A stretch of DNA of 64,000 nt from Roseococcus sp. SDR (GCF_019083995.1 NZ_JAHRCU010000003.1:62001-126000), one strand, 5' to 3'; shown: positions 27,944-40,332, counted from the first letter of the stretch. Numbers and translations: made by a program. Notes: a model not told the origin generated them from the sequence alone.

Positions 27944-28255
27944 TCAGTTCGTCGGAACCGCGGGCAGCGCAGGCGCGGTCGGCGCGATCACGGGGGCCGG
28001 CGCGTCGAGGATGGAGCGGTTCACCGCAGTGCCGCGGTCCAGCAGGGCCAGGATCAGCGCCAGGACGAAGAAGATGGTGCCCAGGATGGCCGTGGTGCGC
28101 GTCAGCAGGTTGGCCGTGCCGCGCCCGCCCATGAAGGAGCCCATGCCCTGCGAGGAGCCGATGCCAAGCCCGCCGCCCTCGCTGCGCTGCACGAGGATGA
28201 CCCCGATCAGCGCCAGGGTGACCAGCAGGAAGATGATGGTGAGGATGGTGGACAT
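27944..28255 (-). CDS. secG: Preprotein translocase subunit SecG
   Basis: A 103-residue SecG, the small two-helix subunit of the SecYEG inner-membrane translocon. Helix 1 is TILTIIFLLVTLALIGVIL; the conserved cytoplasmic loop is QRSEGGGLGIGSSQGMGSFM; helix 2 is ATLG-like (ILGTIFFVLALILALL). A Pro/Ala-rich tail follows. The ATG at 28255 is preferred over 28270 since family members begin just before helix 1. It is the first gene of the leftward secG-pyrG-kdsA set and diverges from a LysR gene. Confidence 0.95.
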   Translation of the reverse strand: MSTILTIIFLLVTLALIGVILVQRSEGGGLGIGSSQGMGSFMGGRGTANLLTRTTAILGTIFFVLALILALLDRGTAVNRSILDAPAPVIAPTAPALPAVPTN

Positions 28256-28348
28256 GATGGCGCCCCGCATAGCCCGGCGCGCGCCGGATGGCTAGCGCGG
28301 AAGCGCGCCACCCTGGCTGGCCATGCGGATTCTTGATAGCTTTCCGCC

Positions 28349-29338
28349 ATGCGCCGCCATCTCGACCGCCGCCTGAAGCTGCAATGGCTGCGCGTCATCG
28401 ACGCGGTCGAGGCGCAGGGCAGCCTGCTGCGCGCCGCCACGCGCCTCGGCCTCGGCCAGCCGGCGCTGACCCGCAGCCTGCAGGAGGCCGAGCAGGTGAT
28501 CGGCGCCCGCCTCTTCATCCGCCACGCCCGCGGCGTGCGCCCCACCGAGGCCGGCCTCGTCATCACCCGCCTGGCCCGCCGTGTCCTGGCCGAGCTGCAT
28601 CGCGCGGAGGAGGCGCTGGACCACCTGGCCGGTGCCCAGTTGGCCGTCGGCGTCCTGCCGGTGGCCGCCGTCGGCGTGCTGCCCGGCGCCCTGATCCGCC
28701 TGAAGCAGAGCCGGCCCGACATCCAGCTTCGCCTCCAGCAGGGCCGCATGGAGGAGCTGCTGCCCCTGCTGGCGGCCGGCGAAATCGATCTGATCCTCGG
28801 CCGCCTCTACCCGCCCCCCACCCCGGACGGCTTCCTGCGCGAGGCGCTGTGGGAGGAGCCCATTTCCTTCCTCGCCCGCCAGGGCCACCCGCTCTTCGGC
28901 CGGCCCGTGACGCGCGAGGCGCTCTCCGGCTGCGAGCTGATCCTGCCCACGGTCAGCCAGCGCGTCGGCCTCGAGATCGACGAACGCCTGGCGGCGCTGG
29001 GCCTCACCACCGAGGCGCCCCTGCGCTCCAGCAGCTACGGCTTCATCCGCGAGATGCTGCTGGCGAGCGACATGGTCGCCGTCATGCCGCGGCTGATGAT
29101 GGTGGGGGATCTGCTGCGGGGCGCGCTCGGCGTGCTGCCGCTGGCCGAGGAAGCCCCGCCCCGCCCCGCCGGCCTGATCCTGCCCGCCGACCGCCCTCTG
29201 CCGGAAGCCGGCCAGGCCTTCGTGGCGGCACTGCGCGCCCATCTCGCCGAGATCGCGGCGCAGGGCCTCGCCCCTATTCCCGATGCGAATAGCTCACGCC
29301 GCAAAATCCATAGGACAGCGCGCCCGCGCCCCGGCTAG
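28349..29338 (+). CDS. LysR-type transcriptional regulator
   Basis: A 329-residue LysR regulator. The N-terminal winged helix spans residues 8-65 (LQWLRVIDAVEAQGSLLRAA, QPALTRSLQEAEQVIG, LFIRHARGVRPTEAG) and a periplasmic-binding-like effector domain follows (about 90-300). It sits 26 bases upstream of and in the same direction as the ring-cleavage operon at 29365-32867, so it is likely its regulator. The effector is predicted to be an aromatic acid or pathway intermediate, by family analogy with GalR/PcaQ-type regulators. Confidence 0.93.
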   Translation: MRRHLDRRLKLQWLRVIDAVEAQGSLLRAATRLGLGQPALTRSLQEAEQVIGARLFIRHARGVRPTEAGLVITRLARRVLAELHRAEEALDHLAGAQLAVGVLPVAAVGVLPGALIRLKQSRPDIQLRLQQGRMEELLPLLAAGEIDLILGRLYPPPTPDGFLREALWEEPISFLARQGHPLFGRPVTREALSGCELILPTVSQRVGLEIDERLAALGLTTEAPLRSSSYGFIREMLLASDMVAVMPRLMMVGDLLRGALGVLPLAEEAPPRPAGLILPADRPLPEAGQAFVAALRAHLAEIAAQGLAPIPDANSSRRKIHRTARPRPG

Positions 29339-29364
29339 AAGCAAGGCGTCAAGGGAGAGAAACA

Positions 29365-30339
29365 GTGGAACCGGCCGAACCCATCATGGATGTGGCGCAT
29401 CTCGGCCATATCGAGCTGCTGACGCCCAAGCCTCAGGAAAGCCTGGCCTTTTTCCGTGACATCCTGGGCATGACGGTCAGCGGGACCCAGGGTGACAGCG
29501 TCTTCCTGCGCGGCTGGGATGATTACGAGACCTATTCCCTGCAACTCACCGCGGCGAAGACCTCCGGCCTCGGCCACGCCGGCTGGCGCACCCGCAGCCC
29601 CCAGGCGCTCGCCCGCCGCCTCGCGGCACTGCGCGCCGATGGGGTGGAGGTGACGACCTTGGAGGGCAGCAGCTTCGGCCATGGCGCCGCCCACCGCTTC
29701 CGCGACCCGGACGGGCATATGGTGGAGCTCTACCACGACACGACCTGGTACGAGGCCCCGCCCGAACGCCGCCCCGCGCTGCGCAACCAGGCCGAGCGCT
29801 ACCCCGCTCGTGGCGTGAATGTCCGCCGGCTTGACCACTATAATTGCCTCGCCGTGGATGTCGCCGCCTGCCGCGAATTCTTCCAGCGCAACCTGGGTCT
29901 GCGCTGCACCGAGCGGATCGTGTTCGACAATGGCGTCGAGATGGGGATGTGGCTTACCGCCACCAACAAATCCTACGACGTGGCCTATGGCCGCGAGGCG
30001 AACGGCGTGCATGGCCGCCTCCACCACATCACCTTCGCACTGGACAGCCGCGAGGCCATCCTCCAGGCCGCCGACACGTTCCTGGATGCCGGCATCCCCA
30101 TCGAGAACGGCCCGCACAAGCACGCCATCCAGCAGACCTTCTTCCTCTATGTGGTCGAGCCCGGCGGCAACCGCATCGAATTCGCCCATTCCGGCGCCCG
30201 GCTTGTTCTGGCGCCCGATTGGAAGACCATCACCTGGAGCCAGGCCGAGCGGAACAAGGGCCAGGCCTGGGGACTGCAACTCTCCGACAGCTTCCGCACC
30301 TACGCCACGCCACCTTTGCCTGAGAAGAACAAGTCATGA
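29365..30339 (+). CDS. VOC family extradiol (catechol 2,3-) dioxygenase
   Basis: A 324-residue two-domain VOC protein of the type I extradiol dioxygenase group, which cleaves catecholic rings next to the hydroxyl pair using Fe(II). The metal ligands are visible in the C-terminal domain: His in RRLDHYNCLAV, His in GRLHHITFAL and Glu in GGNRIEFAH. Each half shows the beta-alpha-beta-beta-beta repeat (HLGHIELLT... and RLDHYNCLAV...). A GTG start at 29365 has an AGGGAGAG site 6 bases upstream; ATG at 29386 is the alternative. It overlaps the next gene by 4 bases. The exact catechol substrate is unknown. Confidence 0.88.
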   Translation: MEPAEPIMDVAHLGHIELLTPKPQESLAFFRDILGMTVSGTQGDSVFLRGWDDYETYSLQLTAAKTSGLGHAGWRTRSPQALARRLAALRADGVEVTTLEGSSFGHGAAHRFRDPDGHMVELYHDTTWYEAPPERRPALRNQAERYPARGVNVRRLDHYNCLAVDVAACREFFQRNLGLRCTERIVFDNGVEMGMWLTATNKSYDVAYGREANGVHGRLHHITFALDSREAILQAADTFLDAGIPIENGPHKHAIQQTFFLYVVEPGGNRIEFAHSGARLVLAPDWKTITWSQAERNKGQAWGLQLSDSFRTYATPPLPEKNKS

Positions 30340-31055
30340 GCAAGCCCACCGCACTCGTCATCTCCGCCCATTCGGCCGATTTCGTCTGGCGCGCCGGCGG
30401 CGCCATCGCGCTGCACGCCGCCGCCGGCTTCGAGGTGACCGTGGTCTGCCTGAGCTATGGCGAGCGCGGCGAAAGCGCCAAGCTGTGGCGCCAGCCCGGC
30501 ATGACGCTGGAGCGCGTGAAGGCCGAACGCCAGAAGGAGGCGGAGGCCGCGGCCAAGGTGCTCGGCGTCCATGACCTGCAATTCTGGGATTTGGGCGACT
30601 ACCCCATCACGCTGGAGCGCGAGAGCCTGTTCCGCATGGTAGATGTGATGCGCGCCATCCATCCCAAATTCATCCTGACGCACAGCAAGGAGGATCTCTA
30701 CAATTGGGATCACCCGGCCGTGACGGATTTCGCGCAGCACGCCCGCATCACGGCCCAGGCGCATGGCCATAATCCGGGCCAGAAGGTCCTGGGCGCCCCG
30801 CCCGTCTTCCTCTTCGAGCCGCACCAGCCCGAGCAGTGCAACTGGAAGCCCGATGTGCTGCTCGATATCGGCCCCGTCTGGGCCCAGAAGCGCGCCGCCA
30901 TCGAATGCATGGCGGGCCAGGAACACCTCTGGGAGTACTACACCCGTGTCGCCCAGCAGCGCGGCGCCCAGGCCGCCCGCAACAGTGACAAGAGCATCAC
31001 CTGGGGCGAGGGCTATGCCAGCGTCTTTCCCCACGTCGTCGAACGGCTGGTGTAA
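30336..31055 (+). CDS. galB: PIG-L family protein, probable 4-oxalomesaconate hydratase (GalB-like)
   Basis: A 239-residue PIG-L/LmbE-fold Zn-dependent protein. The metal motif reads AHSADF in place of the AHPDD of deacetylases, as in the hydratase GalB of Pseudomonas putida gallate degradation. Further GalB-like segments are FVWRAGGAIALHA, CLSYGERGESAKLW and LTHSKEDLYNWDHPAV. GalB hydrates 4-oxalomesaconate to 4-carboxy-4-hydroxy-2-oxoadipate. Operon partners (ring-cleavage dioxygenase before, decarboxylase-like protein after) support an aromatic-acid role. The symbol is by similarity recalled from the family, not by search. Confidence 0.8.
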   Translation: MSKPTALVISAHSADFVWRAGGAIALHAAAGFEVTVVCLSYGERGESAKLWRQPGMTLERVKAERQKEAEAAAKVLGVHDLQFWDLGDYPITLERESLFRMVDVMRAIHPKFILTHSKEDLYNWDHPAVTDFAQHARITAQAHGHNPGQKVLGAPPVFLFEPHQPEQCNWKPDVLLDIGPVWAQKRAAIECMAGQEHLWEYYTRVAQQRGAQAARNSDKSITWGEGYASVFPHVVERLV

Positions 31056-31888
31056 TGCGCCTCTCGGCCGCGATCGGCACCTATCCGCACACCGCGGCGC
31101 TGCTCGACGGCACCGTGACGGACCCGGAGGTGGCGCTCGACTGCGCCCCCTTCCCCAATATCAGCCGCGCCTTCGCGCCCATGGTACGGGAGGGGCGCTT
31201 CGAGGTGAGCGAGATGGCCATCGCCACCTGGCTCCAGGCCTGGGCGCATGGCAAGCCGATCCTCCTCCTGCCACGCGTGCTGGCGGCTCGCCTCCAGGAG
31301 GGCTCGCTCTTCTGCCGCGCCGATTCCGGCATCCGTGGCCCCGAAGATCTCGCCGGCAAGCGCGTCGGCGTGCGCGCCTATAGCCAGACCACCGGCCTCT
31401 GGCTCCGCGGCATCCTGCAGGATGCGCATGGCGTGGAGCCCGAGAGCGTGCATTGGGTCACCTTCGAGGACCCGCATGTCGCCGAATGCCAGGACCCGCC
31501 CTTCGCCACACGCGCCTCCGCCGGCAGCGACATGGTGAAGATGCTGGAAGCTGGCGAGCTCGACGCCATCATCTCCGGCGCCGATGCGCCGACAGGCGAT
31601 TGGCTGCGCCCCGTCTTCCCCGATGCGGCGGCAGCCGGGGCCGAGTTCATCCGCCGCCACGGCTTCACCCCCATCAATCACCTGCTGGTCATCCGAGCCG
31701 ACCGCGCGGCCCATGCCGCCGCCGTGCTGCGCCTGATGGATGCAGCCGGCGAGGCCCCGCAGCGCGGGCGCGTCGCCATGATGCCGGCCATCGCCTTCGC
31801 CGCCTGCCACGCCGTCCGCCAGGGCCTCATCCCCCGGGCACCGACTCCTGAAGAAATCTGGGCGGGCCTGCCGCCGGACATCGCCTGA
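31055..31888 (+). CDS. 4,5-dihydroxyphthalate decarboxylase-like / NMT1-type protein
   Basis: A 277-residue protein of the periplasmic-binding-fold group that includes 4,5-dihydroxyphthalate decarboxylase (Pht5). It has no signal peptide, consistent with a cytoplasmic enzyme. Segments include NISRAFAPMVREGRFEVSEM, GPEDLAGKRVGVRAYSQTTG and HWVTFEDPHVAE. The start overlaps the previous stop by one base (TAATG). In an operon with an extradiol dioxygenase and a GalB-like hydratase, decarboxylation of an aromatic dicarboxylate would fit, but a binding-only role cannot be excluded. Confidence 0.8.
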   Translation: MRLSAAIGTYPHTAALLDGTVTDPEVALDCAPFPNISRAFAPMVREGRFEVSEMAIATWLQAWAHGKPILLLPRVLAARLQEGSLFCRADSGIRGPEDLAGKRVGVRAYSQTTGLWLRGILQDAHGVEPESVHWVTFEDPHVAECQDPPFATRASAGSDMVKMLEAGELDAIISGADAPTGDWLRPVFPDAAAAGAEFIRRHGFTPINHLLVIRADRAAHAAAVLRLMDAAGEAPQRGRVAMMPAIAFAACHAVRQGLIPRAPTPEEIWAGLPPDIA

Positions 31889-31901
31889 AGGAAACGAACC
31901 C

Positions 31902-32867
31902 ATGCACCTGCCCCGCCGCGGCCTGATCGCCGCCTCCCTGGGCCTCGCCGCGCCGGCCCTGGCTCAGGAGGCCTATCCCTCACGCCCGGTGACCGTCATC
32001 GTCCCCTGGGGTCCGGGCGGGCCGACCGATGCCTTCGCCCGGGTGCTGAGCCAGCGCCTGTCGGCTGACCTCGGCCAGCCCTTCCCGGTGGACAACCGCG
32101 TGGGGGCCAATGGAACGATCGGCATGGCCGTCGCCGCCCGCGCCCGGCCCGACGGCTACACCGTGGTGATCGCGCCCAACAGCACCTACGCCGTGGCGCC
32201 ACACCTCTACCAGCTGCCCTACAACACCGAGCGCGACTTCGTGGGCGTGGGCCTGCTGGTCTCCATGCCCATCTTCATGTTGGTGCATCGCAGTTCGCCG
32301 GCCACCACGGTCGCGGAATACGTCGCCCTGGCCCGGCGCCCAAATGCCCGGCTGACCTATGCCAATGCGAGCGTGGGCGCCACGTCTCACCTCGCGACCG
32401 AGATGCTGCTGCAATCGGCCGGCATCGAGGTGCTGGAAGTCGGCTACCGGGGCGGCGGCCCGGCCGTGCAGGCGGTCGTGGCGGGCGAGGCCGGGATGGT
32501 CTTCATGCCCGCCGCGGCGGTGATGGGCTTCATCAACTCCGGCGAGTTGCGGGCGCTGGGCGTCGCTTCGGCCACGCGCAGCCCTCTCGCGCCCAACGTC
32601 CCCACCTTCCGGGAGCAGGGCTTCCCGGATGTCGAGATCGTCGAGCATGTCGCGATGCTGGCGCCAGCGGGCACGCCGCCCGCCATCCTGGAACGGCTGA
32701 ACGCCGCCAGCCGCGCCGCGCTCCGCGCCCCCGACATCCAGCCCCGCCTGGATGCGCTGGCGGTGACGGCCGAGACCCGGCCGCTGGCCGAATGGGGCGC
32801 CTATGCTTCGGCCGAGAGCGCCAAATGGGGCGCGGTGGTCCGCAGCCGGAACATCCGCATCCAGTAA
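31902..32867 (+). CDS. Bug/TctC family periplasmic binding protein (fourth of six)
   Basis: A 321-residue Bug receptor with signal peptide (GLIAASLGLAAPALA-Q) and family motifs RPVTVIVPWGPGGPTDA, NRVGANGTIGMAV and PDGYTVVIAPNSTY. It is the last gene of the LysR-linked ring-cleavage operon, 13 bases after the decarboxylase-like gene, so its ligand is probably the aromatic acid that the operon degrades. No membrane permease subunits accompany it. Confidence 0.93.
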   Translation: MHLPRRGLIAASLGLAAPALAQEAYPSRPVTVIVPWGPGGPTDAFARVLSQRLSADLGQPFPVDNRVGANGTIGMAVAARARPDGYTVVIAPNSTYAVAPHLYQLPYNTERDFVGVGLLVSMPIFMLVHRSSPATTVAEYVALARRPNARLTYANASVGATSHLATEMLLQSAGIEVLEVGYRGGGPAVQAVVAGEAGMVFMPAAAVMGFINSGELRALGVASATRSPLAPNVPTFREQGFPDVEIVEHVAMLAPAGTPPAILERLNAASRAALRAPDIQPRLDALAVTAETRPLAEWGAYASAESAKWGAVVRSRNIRIQ

Positions 32868-32877
32868 GGGCGGATGG

Positions 32878-33792
32878 CTACCAGGCGGCCTCCGGCGGCA
32901 GGCTCATGAGGATGGCTTCGACATTGCCGCCGGTCTTGAGGCCGAAGATCGTGCCGCGGTCGTGCAGGAGGTTGAACTCCACATAGCGGCCGCGGCGCAG
33001 CAGTTGGTGCTGCCGCTCCTCCGGCGTCCAGGCCTCGTGCATGCGGCGCCGGACGATCTCGGGATAGGATTCAAGGAAGGCGCGCCCGACATCCTGGGTG
33101 AAGGCGAAGTCCAGCTCCGCCCCCCGCCCCGGCGTCCGGTCGCCCAGCCAGTCATAGAAGATTCCGCCCAGGCCGCGCGTCTCGCCCCGGTGCGGCAGGA
33201 AGAAATACTCCTCGCACCATTGCTTGAAGCGCGGGTAGTAGCTCGGGTCGTGCTTGTCGCAGGCGCGCTGATAGGCCGCGTGGAAGAAGGCCGCATCCTC
33301 CAGGCTCTCGGGCGAGGTCAGGTTCATCGGCGTGATGTCGCCCCCGCCGCCGAACCAGGCGCGGGTGGTCAGGATGAAGCGGGTGTTCATATGCGCTGTC
33401 GCCGCGCGGGGCGAGCGCGGGTGCGCGACCAGGGAGATGCCAGTGGCGAGGAATCGGGGGTCTTCCTCCGCGCCGGGGATCTGTTTGCGAAATTCGGGGC
33501 TGAACTCCCCATGGACGGTCGAGATGTTCACGCCGACCTTCTCGAAGACGCGGCCGCGCATCAGGCCCATGGTGCCGCCGCCGCCCTCGGGGCGCTGCCA
33601 GGGCGTATAGGTGAACCGCCCGGCCGGGAGCTCAGCATGGGGGCCGCTCTCGAGCGCGTCTTCCAGGGATTCGAAGGCGGCGCAGATCCGATCGCGCAAT
33701 TCCGCGAACCAAGCCTCGGCGGGCTTCGCCAGCGGATGGGCCAGGGGAGGACGATTCGGGGCGGGGTTGGGGGCGGTTTGGGCTTCGTTCAT
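32878..33792 (-). CDS. hemF: Oxygen-dependent coproporphyrinogen III oxidase
   Basis: A 304-residue HemF, which converts coproporphyrinogen III to protoporphyrinogen IX using O2, in heme synthesis. Recognisable segments are [27 protein letters not shown]-like [34 protein letters not shown] and [20 protein letters not shown]. The gene converges with the aromatic operon (10-base gap) and diverges from petA, fitting the link between heme supply and the cytochrome bc1 operon. Confidence 0.97.
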   Translation of the reverse strand: MNEAQTAPNPAPNRPPLAHPLAKPAEAWFAELRDRICAAFESLEDALESGPHAELPAGRFTYTPWQRPEGGGGTMGLMRGRVFEKVGVNISTVHGEFSPEFRKQIPGAEEDPRFLATGISLVAHPRSPRAATAHMNTRFILTTRAWFGGGGDITPMNLTSPESLEDAAFFHAAYQRACDKHDPSYYPRFKQWCEEYFFLPHRGETRGLGGIFYDWLGDRTPGRGAELDFAFTQDVGRAFLESYPEIVRRRMHEAWTPEERQHQLLRRGRYVEFNLLHDRGTIFGLKTGGNVEAILMSLPPEAAW

Positions 33793-34000
33793 GAAGGGAG
33801 CCTATCACCAAGTCCCGCGGCGGCCAGCGGGGGGAATTTCCCCTGGCGATTGCGCCTTCTTAAGGCCGGGCGTGGTTGCCAGTTTCCGGAAGCATCCCTA
33901 ATAGGCAGCAAGCTGAAGGTGGAGCGCAGGCAGAGGCTTGCGCGCCGCCTGTCATGGTGGGTTTCAGCCGGATGATCCGGCGGGGCAAAAGGTGGGCTGG

Positions 34001-34561
34001 ATGGCGGACTCGATGGCATCGCAGGCGACGGGCGGGGGTACGGCCCCGGAGGTCACCAAACGCGATTTTCTCTCCCTGACGACGGCGGCCTTCGCCGCAG
34101 TGGGTGTCGGCGCAATCGCCTGGCCCTTCATCGGCTCGCTGGCTCCTTCGAAAGACGTTCTGGCTTTGGCCAGCACGGAGGTGGATCTCTCACCCATCGC
34201 CGTCGGCCAGAGCGTCACCGTGATGTGGCGCGGCAAGCCGGTCTTCGTGCGCAACCGGACGGCCGAGGAAATCCAGGCGGCCCGCGCCACCCCAATGAGC
34301 GAGCTGAAGGACCCCGCGACCGACCAGTCGCGCGTGCGCCGCGACCCCTGGCTGGTCGTGGTCGGCGTCTGCACCCATCTGGGCTGCGTGCCGCTCGGCC
34401 AGAAGTCCACGGATGCCAAGGGTGACTACAATGGCTGGTTCTGCCCCTGCCATGGCAGCCACTACGACACCTCGGCCCGCATCCGCAAAGGACCCGCGCC
34501 GACCAACCTCGTGGTCCCCGACTACACCTTCACCTCGGACCGGGCGATCCGCATCGGCTGA
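34001..34561 (+). CDS. petA: Ubiquinol-cytochrome c reductase Rieske iron-sulfur subunit
   Basis: A 186-residue Rieske protein of the bc1 complex. A twin-arginine-like/transmembrane N-terminus ([20 protein letters not shown]) anchors it in the inner membrane. The 2Fe-2S ligands are in CTHLGC and CPCHGSHYD. It passes electrons from ubiquinol to cytochrome c1. The ATG at 34001 (MADSMASQ) was chosen; an open frame upstream adds 21 residues without family character. It starts the petABC operon. Confidence 0.96.
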   Translation: MADSMASQATGGGTAPEVTKRDFLSLTTAAFAAVGVGAIAWPFIGSLAPSKDVLALASTEVDLSPIAVGQSVTVMWRGKPVFVRNRTAEEIQAARATPMSELKDPATDQSRVRRDPWLVVVGVCTHLGCVPLGQKSTDAKGDYNGWFCPCHGSHYDTSARIRKGPAPTNLVVPDYTFTSDRAIRIG

Positions 34562-34637
34562 GCATCATCGGGCGCGGGGTATGGTCCCACGCTGCCTCAC
34601 TTCCCCACCCGGGGCTTTCAATTAGAGGACGAGCACC

Positions 34638-35924
34638 ATGGCCAGCGGCCTGCACGACTCTCAGGTTACCAACCCGGTCCTGCGCTGGATCGACCAGCGC
34701 CTTCCGGTCGTCACCATGATCCAGAAAGAGTACGGGGTGTTTCCGACGCCCCGGAACTTCAATTATTTCTGGAACTTCGGCGCCCTCGCTATGATCAACC
34801 TGATGATCATGATCGCGACCGGCATCTTCCTCGCCATGAACTACACGCCGCACACCGCCTACGCCTTCGACAGCGTGGAGCGCATCATGCGCGACGTGAA
34901 CTTTGGCTGGCTGATCCGCTACGTTCACATGAACGGCGCCTCGATGTTCTTCATCGTGGTCTATGTGCACATCTGGCGCGGCCTATACTACGGCTCCTAC
35001 AAGGCGCCGCGCGAGCTGCTCTGGATGCTGGGCGTGGTGATCTTCCTGCTGATGATGGCGACCGCCTTCATGGGCTACGTGCTGCCCTGGGGCCAGATGT
35101 CCTTCTGGGGCGCCACCGTCATCACCAACCTGTTCAGCGCCATCCCCGTGGTCGGCCCGACCATCGTGACCTATCTCTGGGGCGGCTTCTCGGTGGACAA
35201 CCCGACGCTGAACCGCTTCTTCTCGCTGCACTACCTCCTGCCCTTCGTGATTGTGGGCGTGGTGTTCCTCCACGTGGCCGCCCTGCACATCACGGGCTCC
35301 AACAACCCGCTGGGCATCGAGCCCAAGGGCCCGCAGGACACGCTGCCCTTCCACCCCTACTACACGATCAAGGACAGCGTCGGCATCGTGGTCTACCTGG
35401 CGGTTTTCGCGGCGCTGGTCTTCTTCGCGCCGAACTATCTGGGCCATCCGGACAACTACATCCCGGCCAACCCGCTCGTGACGCCCGCCCACATCGTGCC
35501 CGAATGGTACTTCCTGCCCTTCTACGCGATCCTGCGCGCGGTGCCGGACAAGCTGGGCGGCGTGCTGCTGATGGGCGGCGCCATCGTGGTGCTGTTCTTC
35601 CTGCCCTGGCTCGACACGTCGAAGGTGCGCTCGCTGCGCTTCCGTCCGATCACCCGCATCATCTTCATGCTGTGGACAATCAACTTCTTCGTCCTGATGT
35701 GGGTGGGCGCCAAGCCGGCCGAGCAGCCCTACGTGCTGATCAGCCAGATCTGCACCATGTTCTACTTCCTCTACTTCCTGGTGGTGCTCCCTGCGATGGG
35801 CCGCTTCGAAGTCGTGATGAAGCTGCCCGAGAGCATCTCCCGTGCCGTGCTTGGCGCCAAGGCTGACCTTGGTGGCGGGCCGCTCCCCGGTGGCGCAGCC
35901 GCCAAGCCGATGGAAAAGGCCTGA
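34638..35924 (+). CDS. petB: Cytochrome b subunit of bc1 complex
   Basis: A 428-residue cytochrome b with eight membrane helices and two b hemes. The Qo-site motif appears as PEWYF ([16 protein letters not shown]). Heme-ligand helices are [19 protein letters not shown] with HIWRG, and [23 protein letters not shown]. It catalyses the Q cycle in the inner membrane. An AGAGGACG site precedes the ATG. Length suits the undivided alphaproteobacterial form. Confidence 0.97.
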   Translation: MASGLHDSQVTNPVLRWIDQRLPVVTMIQKEYGVFPTPRNFNYFWNFGALAMINLMIMIATGIFLAMNYTPHTAYAFDSVERIMRDVNFGWLIRYVHMNGASMFFIVVYVHIWRGLYYGSYKAPRELLWMLGVVIFLLMMATAFMGYVLPWGQMSFWGATVITNLFSAIPVVGPTIVTYLWGGFSVDNPTLNRFFSLHYLLPFVIVGVVFLHVAALHITGSNNPLGIEPKGPQDTLPFHPYYTIKDSVGIVVYLAVFAALVFFAPNYLGHPDNYIPANPLVTPAHIVPEWYFLPFYAILRAVPDKLGGVLLMGGAIVVLFFLPWLDTSKVRSLRFRPITRIIFMLWTINFFVLMWVGAKPAEQPYVLISQICTMFYFLYFLVVLPAMGRFEVVMKLPESISRAVLGAKADLGGGPLPGGAAAKPMEKA

Positions 35925-35927
35925 ACC

Positions 35928-38029
<2,102 letters not shown>

Positions 38030-38092
38030 GGCAGGCCCCCGGCCCCGCGTCCGGCGCAAGCCGGCCCCGCAGGGCAGCGCTTGCAAATTCCC

Positions 38093-38113
38093 GCGGGAGA
38101 GGGCATCTCCCGC
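38093..38113 (+). promoter_or_regulatory. Perfect hairpin in fusA leader
   Basis: GCGGGAGA (38093-38100) and TCTCCCGC (38106-38113) form an 8-pair stem with a GGGCA loop, 85 bases before the fusA start. No T run follows, so it does not look like an intrinsic terminator. Role unknown; an RNA-structure element in the leader or the 3' end of the aminotransferase message are both possible. Confidence 0.4.
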
Positions 38114-38197
38114 TGCACTGATTTATCCCGATCGCAAGACCTAGGGGCAGGCGGCGCCAAATGGGCGCTGACCTGCCTTGCCGCATGGAGGCCTGAC

Positions 38198-40279
38198 GTG
38201 GCTCATTCACCGCTCGAGAAGATTCGCAATATCGGCATCACCGCGCATATCGACGCGGGCAAGACGACGACGACCGAGCGAATCCTCTACTACACCGGCA
38301 AGAGCCACAAGATCGGCGAGGTGCATGACGGCAACACCACGACCGACTACATGGAGCAGGAGCGCGAGCGCGGGATCACCATCACCTCCGCCGCCGTGAC
38401 CGCGATGTGGAATGACAACCGCATCAACATCATCGACACGCCCGGCCACATCGACTTCAACATCGAGGTGAACCGCTCGCTGCGCGTGCTCGACGGCGCG
38501 GTCTTCATCATCGAGGGCGTGGCCGGCGTGCAGCCGCAGTCCGAGACCAACTGGCGCCTCGCGGATCGCTACAACGTGCCGCGCATCATCTTCATCAACA
38601 AGCTCGACCGCACCGGCGCCGATTTCTACAAGGCCGCGGCGACGCTCACCGAGAAGCTCGGCATCAACTGGGTGGCGCTGCAGCTGCCGATCGGCATCGA
38701 GGACCAGCTCAAGGGCGTCGTGGACCTCGTCGAGATGCGCGGCATCACCTGGCAGGGCGATGAGCTGGGCGCCAAGTTCGAATACGGCCCGATCCCGGCC
38801 GACCTGGCCGACAAGGCCGCGGAATACCGCCAGAAGCTGCTCGACACCGTCGTTGGCGTCGATGAGGCGGCGATGGAAGAGTATTTCGAGAAGGGCGACG
38901 TCTCGGTCGAGACGCTGAAGAAGTGCATCAAGAAGGGCACCATCTCGGGCGAGTTCCGCCCGGTGCTCTGCGGCTCCGCCTTCAAGAACAAGGGCGTGCA
39001 GCCGCTGCTCGACGCCGTGATCGACTATCTGCCGAGCCCGGTGGACGTGGAAGGCATCAAGGTCGCCCCGGAGGAAGGCCAGGATGAGAATTCCGAGCGC
39101 CGCATCATCCCGGTGAAGACGGACGGCCCCTTCGCCGGCCTCGCCTTCAAGATCATCAACGACAAGTACGGCAACCTCACCTTCGTGCGCGTCTACTCGG
39201 GCGTGCTGCGCCAGGGCGACATGGTCATGAACACGACCAAGGGCCACAAGGAGCGCATCGGCCGCATGTTCCAGATGCACGCCGACAAGCGCGAGGAGAT
39301 CAAGGAAGTCGTCGCCGGCGACATCGCGGCCTTCGTGGGCCTGAAGGACACCGGCACGGGTGACACGCTGGCCTCCGCCGAGGACCCGGTGGTGCTCGAG
39401 CGCATGGCCTTCCCCGTGCCCGTGATCGACATCTCGGTCGAGCCCAAGACCAAGGACGCGGTGGAGAAGATGTCCATCGGCCTCGGCAAGCTGGCGGGCG
39501 AGGACCCCTCGCTGCGCGTGAAGACCGACCAGGAGACCGGCCAGACCATCCTCTCCGGCATGGGCGAGCTGCACCTCGAGATCATCGTCGATCGCCTGCG
39601 CCGCGAATACAACGTGGACTGCAACATCGGCGCCCCGCAGGTGGCCTATCGCGAGACCATCACCAAGGCGCACACCGAGACCTACACCCACAAGAAGCAG
39701 TCGGGCGGTTCGGGCCAGTTCGCCGAGGTGAAGGTCACCTTCGAGCCGCTGGAGCGCAACACGGGCATCGAGTTCGTGAACGCGGTCGTCGGCGGTGCGG
39801 TGCCGAAGGAATACATCCCGGCGGTGGACAAGGGCATCCGCGTCCAGGCCGACACCGGCGTGCTCGCCGGCTTCCCGACGGTGGACTTCAAGTTCACCCT
39901 CTCGGACGGCAAGTACCACGACGTCGATTCGTCGGCCCTGGCCTTCGAAATCGCCGCCAAGGCCTGCTTCCGCGAAGGCATGAAGAAGGCCGGCCCGGTC
40001 ATCCTCGAGCCAATCATGGACGTGGAGGTGACCACGCCGCAGGACCACGTCGGTGACGTGGTGGGCGACCTCAACCGCCGCCGCGGCGTGATCCAGAACC
40101 AGGACATGGCCGGCACCTCGGTCATCGTTCGCGCGCATGTGCCGCTGAAGGAGATGTTCGGCTACATCTCCAACCTGCGTGGCATGACGAAGGGCCGTGC
40201 GTCCTTCTCCATGCAGTTCCACCATTACGACCCCGTCCCCCGCAACGTGGCGGACGAGATCATGAAGGCGGCGGGCTAA
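38198..40279 (+). CDS. fusA: Elongation factor G
   Basis: A 693-residue EF-G, the GTPase that drives ribosome translocation. G1 is [12 protein letters not shown], switch II G3 is DTPGHIDF, G4 is NKLD. Domains II-V follow, with YRETI and the C-terminal [21 protein letters not shown]. The start is GTG at 38198, preceded by GGAGG; this gives the conserved beginning ([19 protein letters not shown]). It stands alone here rather than in an rpsL-rpsG-fusA-tuf string, so either that operon is split in this genome or this is a second copy. Confidence 0.97.
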   Translation: MAHSPLEKIRNIGITAHIDAGKTTTTERILYYTGKSHKIGEVHDGNTTTDYMEQERERGITITSAAVTAMWNDNRINIIDTPGHIDFNIEVNRSLRVLDGAVFIIEGVAGVQPQSETNWRLADRYNVPRIIFINKLDRTGADFYKAAATLTEKLGINWVALQLPIGIEDQLKGVVDLVEMRGITWQGDELGAKFEYGPIPADLADKAAEYRQKLLDTVVGVDEAAMEEYFEKGDVSVETLKKCIKKGTISGEFRPVLCGSAFKNKGVQPLLDAVIDYLPSPVDVEGIKVAPEEGQDENSERRIIPVKTDGPFAGLAFKIINDKYGNLTFVRVYSGVLRQGDMVMNTTKGHKERIGRMFQMHADKREEIKEVVAGDIAAFVGLKDTGTGDTLASAEDPVVLERMAFPVPVIDISVEPKTKDAVEKMSIGLGKLAGEDPSLRVKTDQETGQTILSGMGELHLEIIVDRLRREYNVDCNIGAPQVAYRETITKAHTETYTHKKQSGGSGQFAEVKVTFEPLERNTGIEFVNAVVGGAVPKEYIPAVDKGIRVQADTGVLAGFPTVDFKFTLSDGKYHDVDSSALAFEIAAKACFREGMKKAGPVILEPIMDVEVTTPQDHVGDVVGDLNRRRGVIQNQDMAGTSVIVRAHVPLKEMFGYISNLRGMTKGRASFSMQFHHYDPVPRNVADEIMKAAG

Positions 40280-40300
40280 GCCCTTCCCCTTCTCCGGAAC

Positions 40301-40332
40301 AGGCCGGCCAGGGAAACCTGGCCGGCCTTTTT
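40301..40332 (+). terminator. Intrinsic terminator of fusA
   Basis: AGGCCGGCCAGG (40301-40312) and CCTGGCCGGCCT (40317-40328) form a 12-pair stem with a GAAA tetraloop, followed by TTTT. It lies 21 bases after the fusA stop. Confidence 0.95.
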
